59,063 nt of DNA, from positions 1-59,063 of the forward strand of contig CALHRZ010000030.1 of assembly GCA_938038445.1 (NCBI GenBank). The letters run 5' to 3'. Below the pieces are notes generated by a model, which ran no database searches, was not told where the DNA came from, and saw only the letters and a program-made list of their open reading frames with translations. The first letter of the stretch is position 1. Each line of letters begins with the position of its first letter. The translations under genes were made by a program, and so were the position numbers. Source of the DNA: an uncultured bacterium (GTDB lineage: Bacteria; Verrucomicrobiota; Kiritimatiellia; CAIKKV01). Of the stretch, positions 1 through 8,610 are shown one piece after another.

Positions 1-2283
1 CCCCGCTTCGGATCGGCCAAAGTGGATTATCCCGACGGAATTTGGCATACCTGCATGAATGGATACTCGGCATTGGACGCAAAGTATCAGAACTCGGTCC
101 GTTACCTCGCCGGACTGCCCCCCGTCACATGGGCCAACTACCGCGTCTATCCACAAATGGGCGACGATCTCTCTCACCCCGGCCTCGGAATTGATCTCTC
201 CGATCCTCGCGTCGCGTATATGGGCGGCGTTTTCAACGGCGTCGTGTGCGCCAATATTTGGAACGGCGAACGAATGATCGCTCCCTCGGATCGACTAATC
301 GTCCTCGGAATCGGCGCCAACCGAGAAGTCCGTCACGGGCCTGCCTTCACACCCGCCCCAGGCCCGGCCGGCGGTTCCTACGTATTCTGGACCGCCGGAG
401 GCCGCATCAAAATGGCCTACCTTTCAAAAACCGGCCAAGTCTCCCACCCCCTCGATATCGCCGCCGGACGCTCGCCCGCTGCTACAACCGACCGATTCGG
501 CCACGTCCACCTCGTCTATTGGTCGAACGGAATCCGCTATCGCAAAATTTCCATCCTCACGCTCGAACCCCTTTTCCCCCGCGGGCGAGTGCTCGCCAGC
601 CGATCCCCCAGATTCCGCTGGACCCAAACCCGCGCGGAACGTTACTCGATCGAAATCACGCGAGACGGCGAAAAGCTTCCCGCGTTTTCCGTCGCCTCAA
701 CCCACTGGACACCCGACGAAGAACTCGCCGTGGGTTCCTACTCTTGGCGCGTCAAGGAAGGGTGGCCCAACGGCAACTCCCCCTGGTCCGCCCGCCAATC
801 CTTCCTCATTCCCCCTTACGCCCCCACCGGCTCTTCGCCCAAAACCCGCCTCGACGCCGTCCCATCGCGTCCCAGATTCCGATGGACCGCCGACGACCCG
901 AACATCAACCAGTTTCGGATTGAACTCTATCAGCGTGAAAATCTCCTCGCCTCCTACAGCCTCTCCCGAGCCGAGGCCGCGGCGGATAAAGAAGGGTTCG
1001 CCTATAAATGCCCCGACGCCCTCCCCGCCGGAGCATACTCCTGGCGCGTCCGGGGAATCCGCCGCCACCCCTCAAACCCTTCCTTCCACGTCGCAAGCAA
1101 ATGGTCGCCTCTCCTTTCTTTCCAAATCGGCGTCCCCGGCAAACCCCTCATCGTGTCCCCTGAGGACCGAGCCCTCTTCGACCCGGGCTGGCAGGCCATC
1201 CCCATCAAATGGACGGCTGCTGAAGGAGCCTTGTCGTACCGCCTTAAACTCCTCTTTAATGGATCGGTCGTTTCGGAGGCAGAAAATCTCAAAACACCCC
1301 GGCACACCTTTTCGCGCACCTGGCACCCCGGCTACTACACCCTTCTCGTTCAAGGCCACAACTCGCTCGGCAACGGCGCATGGTCCGATCCGCTTACCTT
1401 CATCGTCCGGCGCCAAATGTTCCCCGGACAGAATTCATCGCGCCTCAATCCCCCGCGTACCTTTGAATGGACACGTCAGCCCGGCGCCACTCGATACAGG
1501 GTTCGCTTGACCCTCTACAACCATGCCGAGCAGCAATACGAAAAGATCTTCACCAAATGGCTGCCCCAACCCCCACAGGGCACCCCCTTCTGGAAACCCG
1601 CCTTCAATCTGCCAACAGGCGCTTACCGGTGGTCCGTCACGGACTACCAAGGCCACATCCCCGGCTATACGTCGGTGGACTATTTCCAGATCCTTGTTCC
1701 CGGTCGCCCTGAACCCCTCAATCCCCTCGGCGTTTCCCTCGGCCACCGCGAACTCCCTTTCCGTTGGCAGGATCCCAGTAGCGTTGCACAACAGTTCCAA
1801 ATTCAAATCTGGCAAGGTAATACCCGACTGCGCAATTCTCCATGGCTTGCGACCGACGACCTGCTTGAAAAAACGGTTTATACCTTCGTCAAACGATACA
1901 ACTTCGCCGACGATATTAACGCCGCCTTGATCTGGAAAGTCAGGGGAAGAAACAACGACGGGGTCGGTCCATGGCGGCAAATCTCATTCTCTCTTGCACC
2001 ACTTGAAACCCCCACGATCCTCGAACCCACTGGGCTCGCTCCCCTCCAAAGGGGGGTAGGCTGCATAGTCCGCTGGACCTCTGTCCCCCATGCGAACCTG
2101 TATCAAATCCAAGTCCTTCTAAATGATACCCCCGTCTACGATACCATGAAAGAAGCAGGAGATGACGATCCCCAACTGTGGACCTGGACGCCGGAAACAC
2201 CCGGGCGCCACACGATTCGAATCCGCGGCGGTCGCGAAGGATGGAGCCGCTGGGGCTGGTCCAACGAACTCACTGTCCAATAA
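1..2283 (+). CDS. Secreted-type FN3-like repeat protein, 5' partial
   Basis: The reading frame is open from base 1 to a TAA at 2281-2283, so the gene is cut by the window edge; a GTG at 22 is only the first possible internal start. The first ~180 residues contain short beta-strand pieces such as HVHLVYWSNGIRYRKI, which resemble blades of a beta-propeller. The rest is six degenerate repeats of about 80-105 residues (roughly 181-263, 264-370, 371-462, 463-560, 561-665, 666-753, counted from 22). Each has an FRW or KWT strand, then Y.I.I, then GAYSWRVR and a closing W strand, the pattern of fibronectin type III-like beta sandwiches. No catalytic site is visible. Such proteins are usually exported and bind carbohydrate or protein; that role is inference. 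It faces the sulfatase at 2297. Confidence 0.7.
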   Translation, partial: PRFGSAKVDYPDGIWHTCMNGYSALDAKYQNSVRYLAGLPPVTWANYRVYPQMGDDLSHPGLGIDLSDPRVAYMGGVFNGVVCANIWNGERMIAPSDRLIVLGIGANREVRHGPAFTPAPGPAGGSYVFWTAGGRIKMAYLSKTGQVSHPLDIAAGRSPAATTDRFGHVHLVYWSNGIRYRKISILTLEPLFPRGRVLASRSPRFRWTQTRAERYSIEITRDGEKLPAFSVASTHWTPDEELAVGSYSWRVKEGWPNGNSPWSARQSFLIPPYAPTGSSPKTRLDAVPSRPRFRWTADDPNINQFRIELYQRENLLASYSLSRAEAAADKEGFAYKCPDALPAGAYSWRVRGIRRHPSNPSFHVASKWSPLLSFQIGVPGKPLIVSPEDRALFDPGWQAIPIKWTAAEGALSYRLKLLFNGSVVSEAENLKTPRHTFSRTWHPGYYTLLVQGHNSLGNGAWSDPLTFIVRRQMFPGQNSSRLNPPRTFEWTRQPGATRYRVRLTLYNHAEQQYEKIFTKWLPQPPQGTPFWKPAFNLPTGAYRWSVTDYQGHIPGYTSVDYFQILVPGRPEPLNPLGVSLGHRELPFRWQDPSSVAQQFQIQIWQGNTRLRNSPWLATDDLLEKTVYTFVKRYNFADDINAALIWKVRGRNNDGVGPWRQISFSLAPLETPTILEPTGLAPLQRGVGCIVRWTSVPHANLYQIQVLLNDTPVYDTMKEAGDDDPQLWTWTPETPGRHTIRIRGGREGWSRWGWSNELTVQ

Positions 2284-2301
2284 GCCTGCCGGAGGCTTAT
2301 T
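2279..2301. terminator. Palindrome holding both convergent stop codons
   Basis: The arms AATAAGCCT (2279-2287) and AGGCTTATT (2293-2301) are a perfect 9 bp inverted repeat around a GCCGG loop. The TAA of the plus-strand gene and the TAA of the minus-strand sulfatase lie inside the two arms. It could act as a bidirectional terminator, although the downstream T-tracts are short. Confidence 0.5.
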
Positions 2302-3664
2302 CGTACTCCCATTTGTGCAGCCAAGGATCGCCTGTCTGCCGCTGAAACTCGCGGATTCTCTCTGAAAATTCCGCCACCAGAGCCGCGTATTCCGTCCGCC
2401 CCGCCAGATTTTCCACCTCGTCAGGATCCTGTTCCAAGTCGTAAAGCTCAAACTTCGGACGGTGAATATAGGCATCCACCGACCGAGCGCCAAATTGCTT
2501 CAGCCCTTGCTTTAACGCCGCCTGCCAGGAGGCCGCTTGCCAAAGATCACTCGCAAAGGAATAGTCCAACTTCCACGCAATGTTCCAAATGAACTTGTAG
2601 CGGCGCGTCCGCCATACGCGCATCGGATAGTAATTGGTAATTTCGTGAAAGGTATGAGAAGCAAATACCCCTTCCCGATCGGATCCATCCGACTCCCCTT
2701 GTACGATGGGTCGAAACGATCGCCCATGAAAAGCGGCATAATTCACCCTCGCGCCCGCATAGTCCAGTAGTGTGGGCGTAATGTCCACCCAGGAAATTGG
2801 CGCATCCGTTGCCGCGCCCCGGCGCCGCATTCCCGGCGCCCGAACCAGGCACGGTAGTCGCATCCCCGGATCATACAACGTCGTTTTCGCCTGTGGGAAT
2901 GCGGCTCCATTATCCGAAATGTAGAGAATCACCGTCCGCTCGTACCGACCCTCTTCCTTCAAAATCTCCATCAACCGTCCCACCCCTCGATCAAGCCGGG
3001 CAATGGATTGGTAATACTGCGCGAGTTCCGAGCGAACGGCAGGAATATCGGGCAGAAAAGAAGGTACGACGACTTTACCCGGATCGAATTCCGCCTCCTC
3101 GTCCCCCGGGAAAGATTTTGCTGGATTCCCAAATCGGTTCGGCCGATTCGAATCCCGCTCATCCCATTCCCCCGACCGGTGAGGGTTGTAACTGCACCAG
3201 TACAGAAAAAACGGCTCCTCCCCCCGAATAAAAGGCCGGCATGCATCGGACATCCGGACATCATCCCGCCCATATCGGCCCTCCGGCTCCTCCCAATCCC
3301 AGCGAAAGATCGCCTCAGGAGCGTAATGCCTCTTCCCCACTCGGCCCGTCCGATAACCCGCTTCCCGAAGCATCACAGGGAGTGTCTGAATGTTGGAAAA
3401 ACAAGAAAAATGATGCACGCTATGCGTGTGACCATACGTTCCCGTCGCATGATTATGCAAACCGGTCAGAATGACCGATCGGCTCGCCGCACAGGAAGCC
3501 GTTGTGCAAAATCCATTCTCAAATCGAACCCCTTCCGCCGCCAATGCATCCATATTGGGCGTGCGGACCACGGGATTCCCATAGCATCCGGTAGCTTCCC
3601 GTCCATGATCATCCGATACTATTAACACGAGATTCCACCGTTCGTCTCCTTTTCGCTGCGTCAT
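2297..3664 (-). CDS. Sulfatase, N-sulfoglucosamine sulfohydrolase-like
   Basis: This is a 455-residue formylglycine-dependent sulfatase of the alkaline phosphatase superfamily, which hydrolyses sulfate groups from glycans. Metal-binding Asp18-Asp19 sit in LIVSDDHG. The activation motif C58-A-A-S-R62 fits CX(P/A)XR, so Cys58 would be converted to formylglycine. Later motifs include YISDNGAAFP and a C-terminal YDLEQDPDEVENLAG typical of the family. I chose ATG 3664 over the TTG at 3670. No signal peptide is visible at the N terminus, so it may be cytoplasmic or the start may be imperfect. The maturase at 10338 could activate it. The heparan-type assignment rests on the overall pattern and is less certain than the sulfatase call. 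Confidence 0.88.
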   Translation of the reverse strand: MTQRKGDERWNLVLIVSDDHGREATGCYGNPVVRTPNMDALAAEGVRFENGFCTTASCAASRSVILTGLHNHATGTYGHTHSVHHFSCFSNIQTLPVMLREAGYRTGRVGKRHYAPEAIFRWDWEEPEGRYGRDDVRMSDACRPFIRGEEPFFLYWCSYNPHRSGEWDERDSNRPNRFGNPAKSFPGDEEAEFDPGKVVVPSFLPDIPAVRSELAQYYQSIARLDRGVGRLMEILKEEGRYERTVILYISDNGAAFPQAKTTLYDPGMRLPCLVRAPGMRRRGAATDAPISWVDITPTLLDYAGARVNYAAFHGRSFRPIVQGESDGSDREGVFASHTFHEITNYYPMRVWRTRRYKFIWNIAWKLDYSFASDLWQAASWQAALKQGLKQFGARSVDAYIHRPKFELYDLEQDPDEVENLAGRTEYAALVAEFSERIREFQRQTGDPWLHKWEYE

Positions 3665-3680
3665 GAACAAATTCCTTCCG

Positions 3681-3710
3681 TTGACAAACCCGATGATGCC
3701 CTATCATAAT
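3681..3710 (+). promoter_or_regulatory. Sigma70-like promoter for 3757 operon
   Basis: TTGACA (3681-3686), an 18 bp spacer and CATAAT (3705-3710) form a near-consensus promoter reading right. The expected start is near 3717, giving a leader of about 40 bases before the lipoprotein GTG at 3757. Confidence 0.6.
3693..3707. promoter_or_regulatory. Candidate operator between divergent promoters
   Basis: ATGAT (3693-3697) and ATCAT (3703-3707) form a perfect 5 bp inverted repeat with a 5 bp spacer. It overlaps the -10 boxes of the two opposed promoters, so one bound protein could block both. The regulator is unknown. A metal-responsive repressor is a guess based on the iron-type importer downstream. 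Confidence 0.35.
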
Positions 3711-3731
3711 AAGCGAAAAAGATCCCGGCAA
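3703..3731 (-). promoter_or_regulatory. Sigma70-like promoter for sulfatase
   Basis: On the minus strand TTGCCG (3726-3731), a 17 bp spacer and TATGAT (3703-3708) read left toward the sulfatase start at 3664. Its -10 box overlaps that of the plus-strand promoter. Confidence 0.5.
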
Positions 3732-3756
3732 CGAATTCCAAACCCTAAGGACCAAA

Positions 3757-4440
3757 GTGAAACTGTTCTTGTTCGCCCTCTGTTTGACTGCGCTGATGGC
3801 CGGTTGCGGCCGAAAAAAAGAACCTCAATCCCCGCCCCCCAGCGACAGCGCCCGTTCCCTGCAGGACGCCGCGGAGAAGATCCAACGCGAACTTCCCGTC
3901 GCCGGCCCCCAAATGGCCAAGGCGATGGAAGCCATGAACCGCGCCGCAGCAGCCGCAGAAAGCGCTCCCGTTCACCCCGTCAACTTCCGCGCCCTTCGCG
4001 AGATCCTTCCCTCGACCGCCGCCGGCCTTCCCCGGCGTTCGCTCGAGGGGCAGACCCAAATGGGCATCAGCCAGGCATCCGCCCGATATGCCGACGAAAC
4101 CGGCGAACGTTCCATCGAGATCCGGCTGATCGACTCCGGCTCCATGCGGGGTGTATTGGCCGCCGGCGCCGCTTTCATGCTTAATATGGATATGGACCGG
4201 GAAACCGAAGACGGCTTGGAACGAACGACAACCTGGCGCGGCTATCGCCTCTATGAAAAACAGACCGGCGATGGCACCGAGGTCAAGTTGCTCCTCAACG
4301 ACCGATTTCTCGTGGATGTCGCCGCCAGCGGATTCCGCCTCGAGCAACTGCGAAAGGTTCTCGAGGAAGTGCCGTTGAAAAAAATCGAATCGCTCCCAAC
4401 CGCCGAAACTGATAGCGGCAACGCACCCCCGGAAACCTGA
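3757..4440 (+). CDS. Unrecognised lipoprotein of iron importer operon
   Basis: The product has 227 residues and starts at GTG 3757, preceded by an AAGG ribosome binding site. The N terminus is a short lipoprotein signal: KLFLFALCLTALMAGC, with the lipobox ending at Cys17. Residues 30-65 are Ala/Glu-rich and probably helical, and residues 70-215 look like a small mixed alpha/beta domain with strand-turn patterns. I do not recognise the family. It is the first gene behind the promoter at 3681 and lies 20 bp before the ABC binding protein, so it may be an accessory lipoprotein for metal uptake. That is inference from position only. Confidence 0.75.
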   Translation: MKLFLFALCLTALMAGCGRKKEPQSPPPSDSARSLQDAAEKIQRELPVAGPQMAKAMEAMNRAAAAAESAPVHPVNFRALREILPSTAAGLPRRSLEGQTQMGISQASARYADETGERSIEIRLIDSGSMRGVLAAGAAFMLNMDMDRETEDGLERTTTWRGYRLYEKQTGDGTEVKLLLNDRFLVDVAASGFRLEQLRKVLEEVPLKKIESLPTAETDSGNAPPET

Positions 4441-4460
4441 GGATCCTCTTTGACACTCCC

Positions 4461-5822
4461 TTGCGCGCGACTTGGACAGGCCTCCTTTTTCTAACGATTG
4501 CGGCGCTCCCTTACATCGGCATGATGTGCCGAAGCGCCAGAGAACCTTCGCCGACGCTCCCTTCGGGTCCTGTCGAAACGCTCCGCATCCTTTCGCCTCA
4601 CCGCCGTGAAGTGCGTCTTGAATACAGCCGTGCGTTCGCTAACTGGCTCCGTCAAAATTACCGCCGCTCGGCCAGCGTGATCTGGTTGGATGTCGGGGGC
4701 ACTTCGAAAATGCTCAAGGAAATCGAATCCCGTTTTCAGGCAAACCCCGACTCCGCCGGGGTGGACCTCATGTTCGGGGGGGGCATTGATCCCTACCTCG
4801 CCGCCGTCCGCATGAACTGGATCGAACCCCTTTCCCCCCTTCCCGAAGCCCTCGCCGACATCCCTCCCCAAGTCGCCGGTTCCCCCGTCTGGGACTCCGC
4901 CGGCCATTGGTTCGGCGTCGCTCTCAGCAGCTTCGGCATTCTGTACAACCGCCCGCTTCTCGAACGGCTCGGATTGCCTGAGCCCAGGGAATGGGCCGAT
5001 CTCGCCCGTCCTGAATACCGCTCGTGGATCGGTTCGGGAGACCCCCGCTCCAGCGGCTCTGTCCACATGTGCTACGAAATCATCCTTCAAGCCCTCGGGT
5101 TCGAAGACGGCTGGCGCCTCATCTCCCGCTTGTGCGCCAACGTCCGCTCCTTTGGCGAAAGTGGCGGCACCGTCCCCCGCGAAGTCGCCGCCGGCGATAT
5201 CGCCGCCGGTATGGTCATTGATCAGTACGGCCAAACGGTCATCGCAGCGGTTGGCGACAACCGGCTCGCCCTTGTTCTCCCCGCCCGCCAAACCGTCGTC
5301 AACGCCGATCCCATCGCTCAGCTCCGCGGCGCCCCTCAACGCGATCTGGCCCGCCTCTTTATCGAGTTCGTTCTCTCCCCCGAAGGTCAACGACTCCTTT
5401 TCCAACCCGCCGGCGTCAACGGCCAACGATTCACCCTTCACCGCATGCCCGTCCGCCCCGAGCTCTATGACGAACCGAATGCACCGGCCGTCAATCCCTA
5501 TACCATGCCCGCCACGCTCCTTTACAACAGCTTGAAAGGATCGAAACGCTGGAATATCCTCAATGACCTTCTCGGCGCCTGGCTCCTCGATGCCCACGCC
5601 GGTCTCCGTCGCGCTTGGGAAGCGATCATTCAACGCGGCCTGTTGCCCCACGAAGTCTCCCTCCTGACAGACCCCCCCATTTCGGAAGAGAAACTGCTGG
5701 ACCTTGCCGAACAATGGAATAACCCCAGACTCCGTCAAGAAACGATCGCACGCTGGTCCCGCGATGCCGATCACCGGTACCGTTCGTTGCTTCACCCTCA
5801 ACCGGAACCCCCACGCCCATGA
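4461..5822 (+). CDS. ABC transporter substrate-binding protein, iron(III) type
   Basis: A hydrophobic N-terminal segment (residues 5-20) suggests export or membrane anchoring. Residues ~40-350 follow the Fbp/spermidine-putrescine binding-protein pattern: an early VIWLDVGGTSKMLKEIESRF strand-helix, then GIDPYLAAV, GVALSSFGILYNRPLLERLGLPEP, and later IEFVLSPEGQRLL, typical of iron(III) and thiamine binders. It is followed with a 4 bp overlap by the ATPase and then the permease, so it is the periplasmic receptor. At 453 residues it is about 100 longer than usual, because of a C-terminal extension after ~350 that is rich in helices. The TTG at 4461 has no good ribosome binding site, so the start is uncertain. 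Confidence 0.8.
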   Translation: MRATWTGLLFLTIAALPYIGMMCRSAREPSPTLPSGPVETLRILSPHRREVRLEYSRAFANWLRQNYRRSASVIWLDVGGTSKMLKEIESRFQANPDSAGVDLMFGGGIDPYLAAVRMNWIEPLSPLPEALADIPPQVAGSPVWDSAGHWFGVALSSFGILYNRPLLERLGLPEPREWADLARPEYRSWIGSGDPRSSGSVHMCYEIILQALGFEDGWRLISRLCANVRSFGESGGTVPREVAAGDIAAGMVIDQYGQTVIAAVGDNRLALVLPARQTVVNADPIAQLRGAPQRDLARLFIEFVLSPEGQRLLFQPAGVNGQRFTLHRMPVRPELYDEPNAPAVNPYTMPATLLYNSLKGSKRWNILNDLLGAWLLDAHAGLRRAWEAIIQRGLLPHEVSLLTDPPISEEKLLDLAEQWNNPRLRQETIARWSRDADHRYRSLLHPQPEPPRP

Positions 5823-6916
5823 CCCCCCACGCCATTTCCGTTCAGAACCTCTCCCGCCGCTTCGGCACGGTCGTTGCCCTCGACAACGTTTCGCTCGATA
5901 TTCAAGCCGGCGAACTCTTCTTCCTCCTCGGCCCCTCCGGATGCGGAAAAACCACCCTTCTCAGAATTCTCGCCGGCCTCGAAAAAGCAGACTCCGGCCG
6001 CATCCTGTTCGAGGGACATGACATCGCAAATCGTCCCCCCCACGAACGGGGCGCACCAATGGTCTTTCAGAACTACGCCCTGTGGCCCCATCTTACCGTC
6101 GCGGAAAATATCGCGTTCGGCCTCGTCGAACGCCGCATCTCCCGCTCCGAAATCACCCGCCGCGTCCAGGAAGCCCTCGCCCTCGTAGAACTGAAAGGAC
6201 TCGGTGACCGCCGCCCCGGGCAGCTCTCCGGCGGCCAACAGCAACGGGTCGTCCTCGCCCGCGCCCTTGTGCTCAACCCCCGGATCGTCCTCCTCGATGA
6301 ACCGCTTTCCAATCTTGACGCAAAACTCCGCCACGAAATGCGCGAAGAAATCGGCGCGCTCCATGCCCGTACCGACATCACTTTCGTCTATGTCACCCAC
6401 GACCAAACGGAGGCGCTTTCGCTTGCCGACCGCATGGCCGTCATGTCAAACGGCCGCATTCTGGGACTCGGAACCCCCGCCGACCTCTACCACCGCCCCC
6501 CCAATCCCTTCTGCGCCTCCTTCCTGGGCGAGGCGAATTTGTTCCCCCTCCGATTCGACGGTTCACTGCCCAGCGGCCCCGTCGTAATCTCCACCCCTTT
6601 CGGCTCCTGGTACGCCACAGCTGTCGCTCCCCTTTCCCGCACCGCCCTGTGCATGATCCGCCCGGAGCATCTCCGGCCTGAAGAAGTCGAATCCCCTCCA
6701 CAGCCGGCCGGGCGTGCAAACCGATTGGAAGCCCGAATTGTTCACTCCCGCATGATGGGCTCCCTTCTCTTTCTTCAAATGGAAGCCGCCGAAATAAGGC
6801 TCCATGCGGTCGTTCTCAATCGCCCAGAAGCCGTCCGCGCTCTCCAGACGGGACGAACACTCCCGTGGTTTGTTTCCCCCGACGAAACGATCCTCCTGCC
6901 GGACCATACACCGTGA
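5819..6916 (+). CDS. ABC transporter ATP-binding protein, FbpC/PotA type
   Basis: This 365-residue ATPase powers the importer. Walker A GPSGCGKTT is at residues 38-46, the Q-loop is near QNYALWPH, the signature is LSGGQQQR and Walker B is IVLLDEP, followed by the D-loop SNLDAKLR and the switch His in YVTHDQTEA. Residues ~245-365 form the TOBE-like regulatory domain usual in iron, spermidine and maltose transporters. Start ATG 5819 overlaps the TGA of the binding protein (ATGA), and its end overlaps the permease start by 4 bp, so the three genes are translationally coupled. Substrate cannot be fixed from the ATPase; iron is favoured by the fused permease next door. Confidence 0.92.
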   Translation: MTPHAISVQNLSRRFGTVVALDNVSLDIQAGELFFLLGPSGCGKTTLLRILAGLEKADSGRILFEGHDIANRPPHERGAPMVFQNYALWPHLTVAENIAFGLVERRISRSEITRRVQEALALVELKGLGDRRPGQLSGGQQQRVVLARALVLNPRIVLLDEPLSNLDAKLRHEMREEIGALHARTDITFVYVTHDQTEALSLADRMAVMSNGRILGLGTPADLYHRPPNPFCASFLGEANLFPLRFDGSLPSGPVVISTPFGSWYATAVAPLSRTALCMIRPEHLRPEEVESPPQPAGRANRLEARIVHSRMMGSLLFLQMEAAEIRLHAVVLNRPEAVRALQTGRTLPWFVSPDETILLPDHTP

Positions 6917-8610
6917 ATCGCCTCCGATTACCCGTCCAACTGCTCGTCCTCGCCACCGTGGCCTACCTGGGCTTCTTTCTGATTTGGCCGCTGGCGCATG
7001 TGTTTGAAAACGCGTTCCGCGATCCGCGCGGTTTCACCCCCTTTTACATCGTCAACCTGTTCCGTAATCCCGCCGTTCGCGAAGCGGCGCGCAACAGTTT
7101 CCTCCTCGCCCTTCTCGTCACCCTTCTCACAACAGCTATCGCGCTTCCGCTGGCATGGCTCTTTTCCCGCCATACCTTCCCCGGCAAAACGCCGCTTTCG
7201 GCCGCCCTTCTTCTGCCCATGATTCTCCCCCCCTTCGTCAGCGCGGTGGGAATGAAAATCCTCTTCGCACGAGCCGGCGCCATCAGCACACTCCTCATGC
7301 GCCTTGGACTCGCCAACCAGCCTGTAGACTGGTTCGGCGCTCAACCCCTCCTCGGTATCGTCGTGCTCGAATCCCTTCATCTCTTCCCTATCCTGTTTCT
7401 GAATCTTTCCGCCGCTTTGGCCAATATTGACCCTTCCTTGGAAGAGGCCGCGCTCAACCTCGGGGCAACCCCCGGCCGGGTCTTCCGACGAGTCACCCTG
7501 CCCCTCGCCGCACCGGGCCTGTTCGCGGGAATGACGCTCGTCTTCGTCTGGTCCTTCACCGAACTGGGAACCCCCCTCGTCTTCGGCGTCCGCCGCGTGC
7601 TTCCCGTCCTCATTTACGACGGCGTTGCCGAAATCGGCTCCAATCCCGCCGCATATGCTCAGGTTGTTTTTGTCCTTCTGGTAGCCGCTTTGGGCTTCTG
7701 GATAGGAAAATATGCCACAAACCGTCATCGGCAGGTGGCCACACTCGGCCGCCTGAGCGTTTCCCGCACGGAAGTTTCCCTCAGCCCCCTGGGAAGCATC
7801 CTCGCTTGGCTCGCCCTCGCGACCCTCCTCTTCGTCGCCGTTCTCCCTCATCTCAGCATCCTCTTCCTCGCCGTAAGCCGACGCTGGTTCCTCACCGTCC
7901 TGCCGGAAAGTTGGACCCTCGCGTTCATCCGACAGGCGTTGGATTCCGATCTGACCCGTGCCGCGCTCGTCAACAGTCTTGGTCTCTCCCTTGCCGCCAC
8001 GTTTCTTGACGCAGCCCTCGGCTTCTCCATCGCCTGGATTTGCCTCCGCACCCGCTTGTGGGGAAGAGATGCGCTCGACGCCCTCGCCATGATTCCTCTC
8101 GCTGTGCCCGGATTGGTGGTTGCCTTCGGCTATCTCGGCGCCTTTGGTTCCGTTTTCCGCGGCTCCCTCCTCGATCCACGCCACAATCCCTACATTCTCC
8201 TCGCAGCGGGTTACTCCATCCGGCGCCTGCCCTATATGGTGCGCGCCGCCCATGCCGGCCTCGAACAAGTCAGCCTGACCTATGAAGAGGCCGCCGCCAA
8301 CCTGGGCGCCTCGCCCTGGAGAATCGTCCAACGCATCACGCTTCCCCTTCTCTCCGCCAACCTCTTGGCCGGCGCCATCCTCTGCTTCGCCTTTTCTATG
8401 CTGGAGGTTTCGGACAGCCTCATTTTGGCTCAGGCTGAGCGGTTCTATCCTCTGACCAAGGCAATCTATACCCTAATGGACGCGCTCGAAAACGGCGTGA
8501 ACGTCGCCGCGGCCCTCGGCGCCTGGGCCATGCTCCTCCTCGGCGCCGCGTTGCTCTGGGCCACGGCCTTGCTGGGACGACGGATCGGTCAGATGTTCCG
8601 GACCGGCTGA
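6913..8610 (+). CDS. Iron-type ABC transporter permease, two fused domains
   Basis: The protein has 565 residues when started at GTG 6913, which overlaps the ATPase stop as GTGA; the longer frame from 6865 is unlikely. It is a duplicated inner-membrane permease with about 12 hydrophobic helices. Each half carries an EAA-type ATPase contact loop: EEAALNLGATPGRVFRRVTLPL in the first (near residue 180) and EEAAANLGASPWRIVQRITLPL in the second (near 460). This two-in-one layout is typical of FbpB-like iron(III) importers and related thiamine permeases. The 3' end overlaps the convergent glycosyltransferase gene by 22 bp. Confidence 0.9.
   Translation: MNRLRLPVQLLVLATVAYLGFFLIWPLAHVFENAFRDPRGFTPFYIVNLFRNPAVREAARNSFLLALLVTLLTTAIALPLAWLFSRHTFPGKTPLSAALLLPMILPPFVSAVGMKILFARAGAISTLLMRLGLANQPVDWFGAQPLLGIVVLESLHLFPILFLNLSAALANIDPSLEEAALNLGATPGRVFRRVTLPLAAPGLFAGMTLVFVWSFTELGTPLVFGVRRVLPVLIYDGVAEIGSNPAAYAQVVFVLLVAALGFWIGKYATNRHRQVATLGRLSVSRTEVSLSPLGSILAWLALATLLFVAVLPHLSILFLAVSRRWFLTVLPESWTLAFIRQALDSDLTRAALVNSLGLSLAATFLDAALGFSIAWICLRTRLWGRDALDALAMIPLAVPGLVVAFGYLGAFGSVFRGSLLDPRHNPYILLAAGYSIRRLPYMVRAAHAGLEQVSLTYEEAAANLGASPWRIVQRITLPLLSANLLAGAILCFAFSMLEVSDSLILAQAERFYPLTKAIYTLMDALENGVNVAAALGAWAMLLLGAALLWATALLGRRIGQMFRTG

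Noticed and set aside
4491..8331. Long antisense reading frames (436 residues at 4491-5801 minus, 467 at 6928-8331 minus)
   Set aside because: They are antisense to clear ABC genes, are Asp/Glu/Gly-rich, have no domain, and arise from the strong C/G third-position bias. The same holds for 22771-24297 minus.
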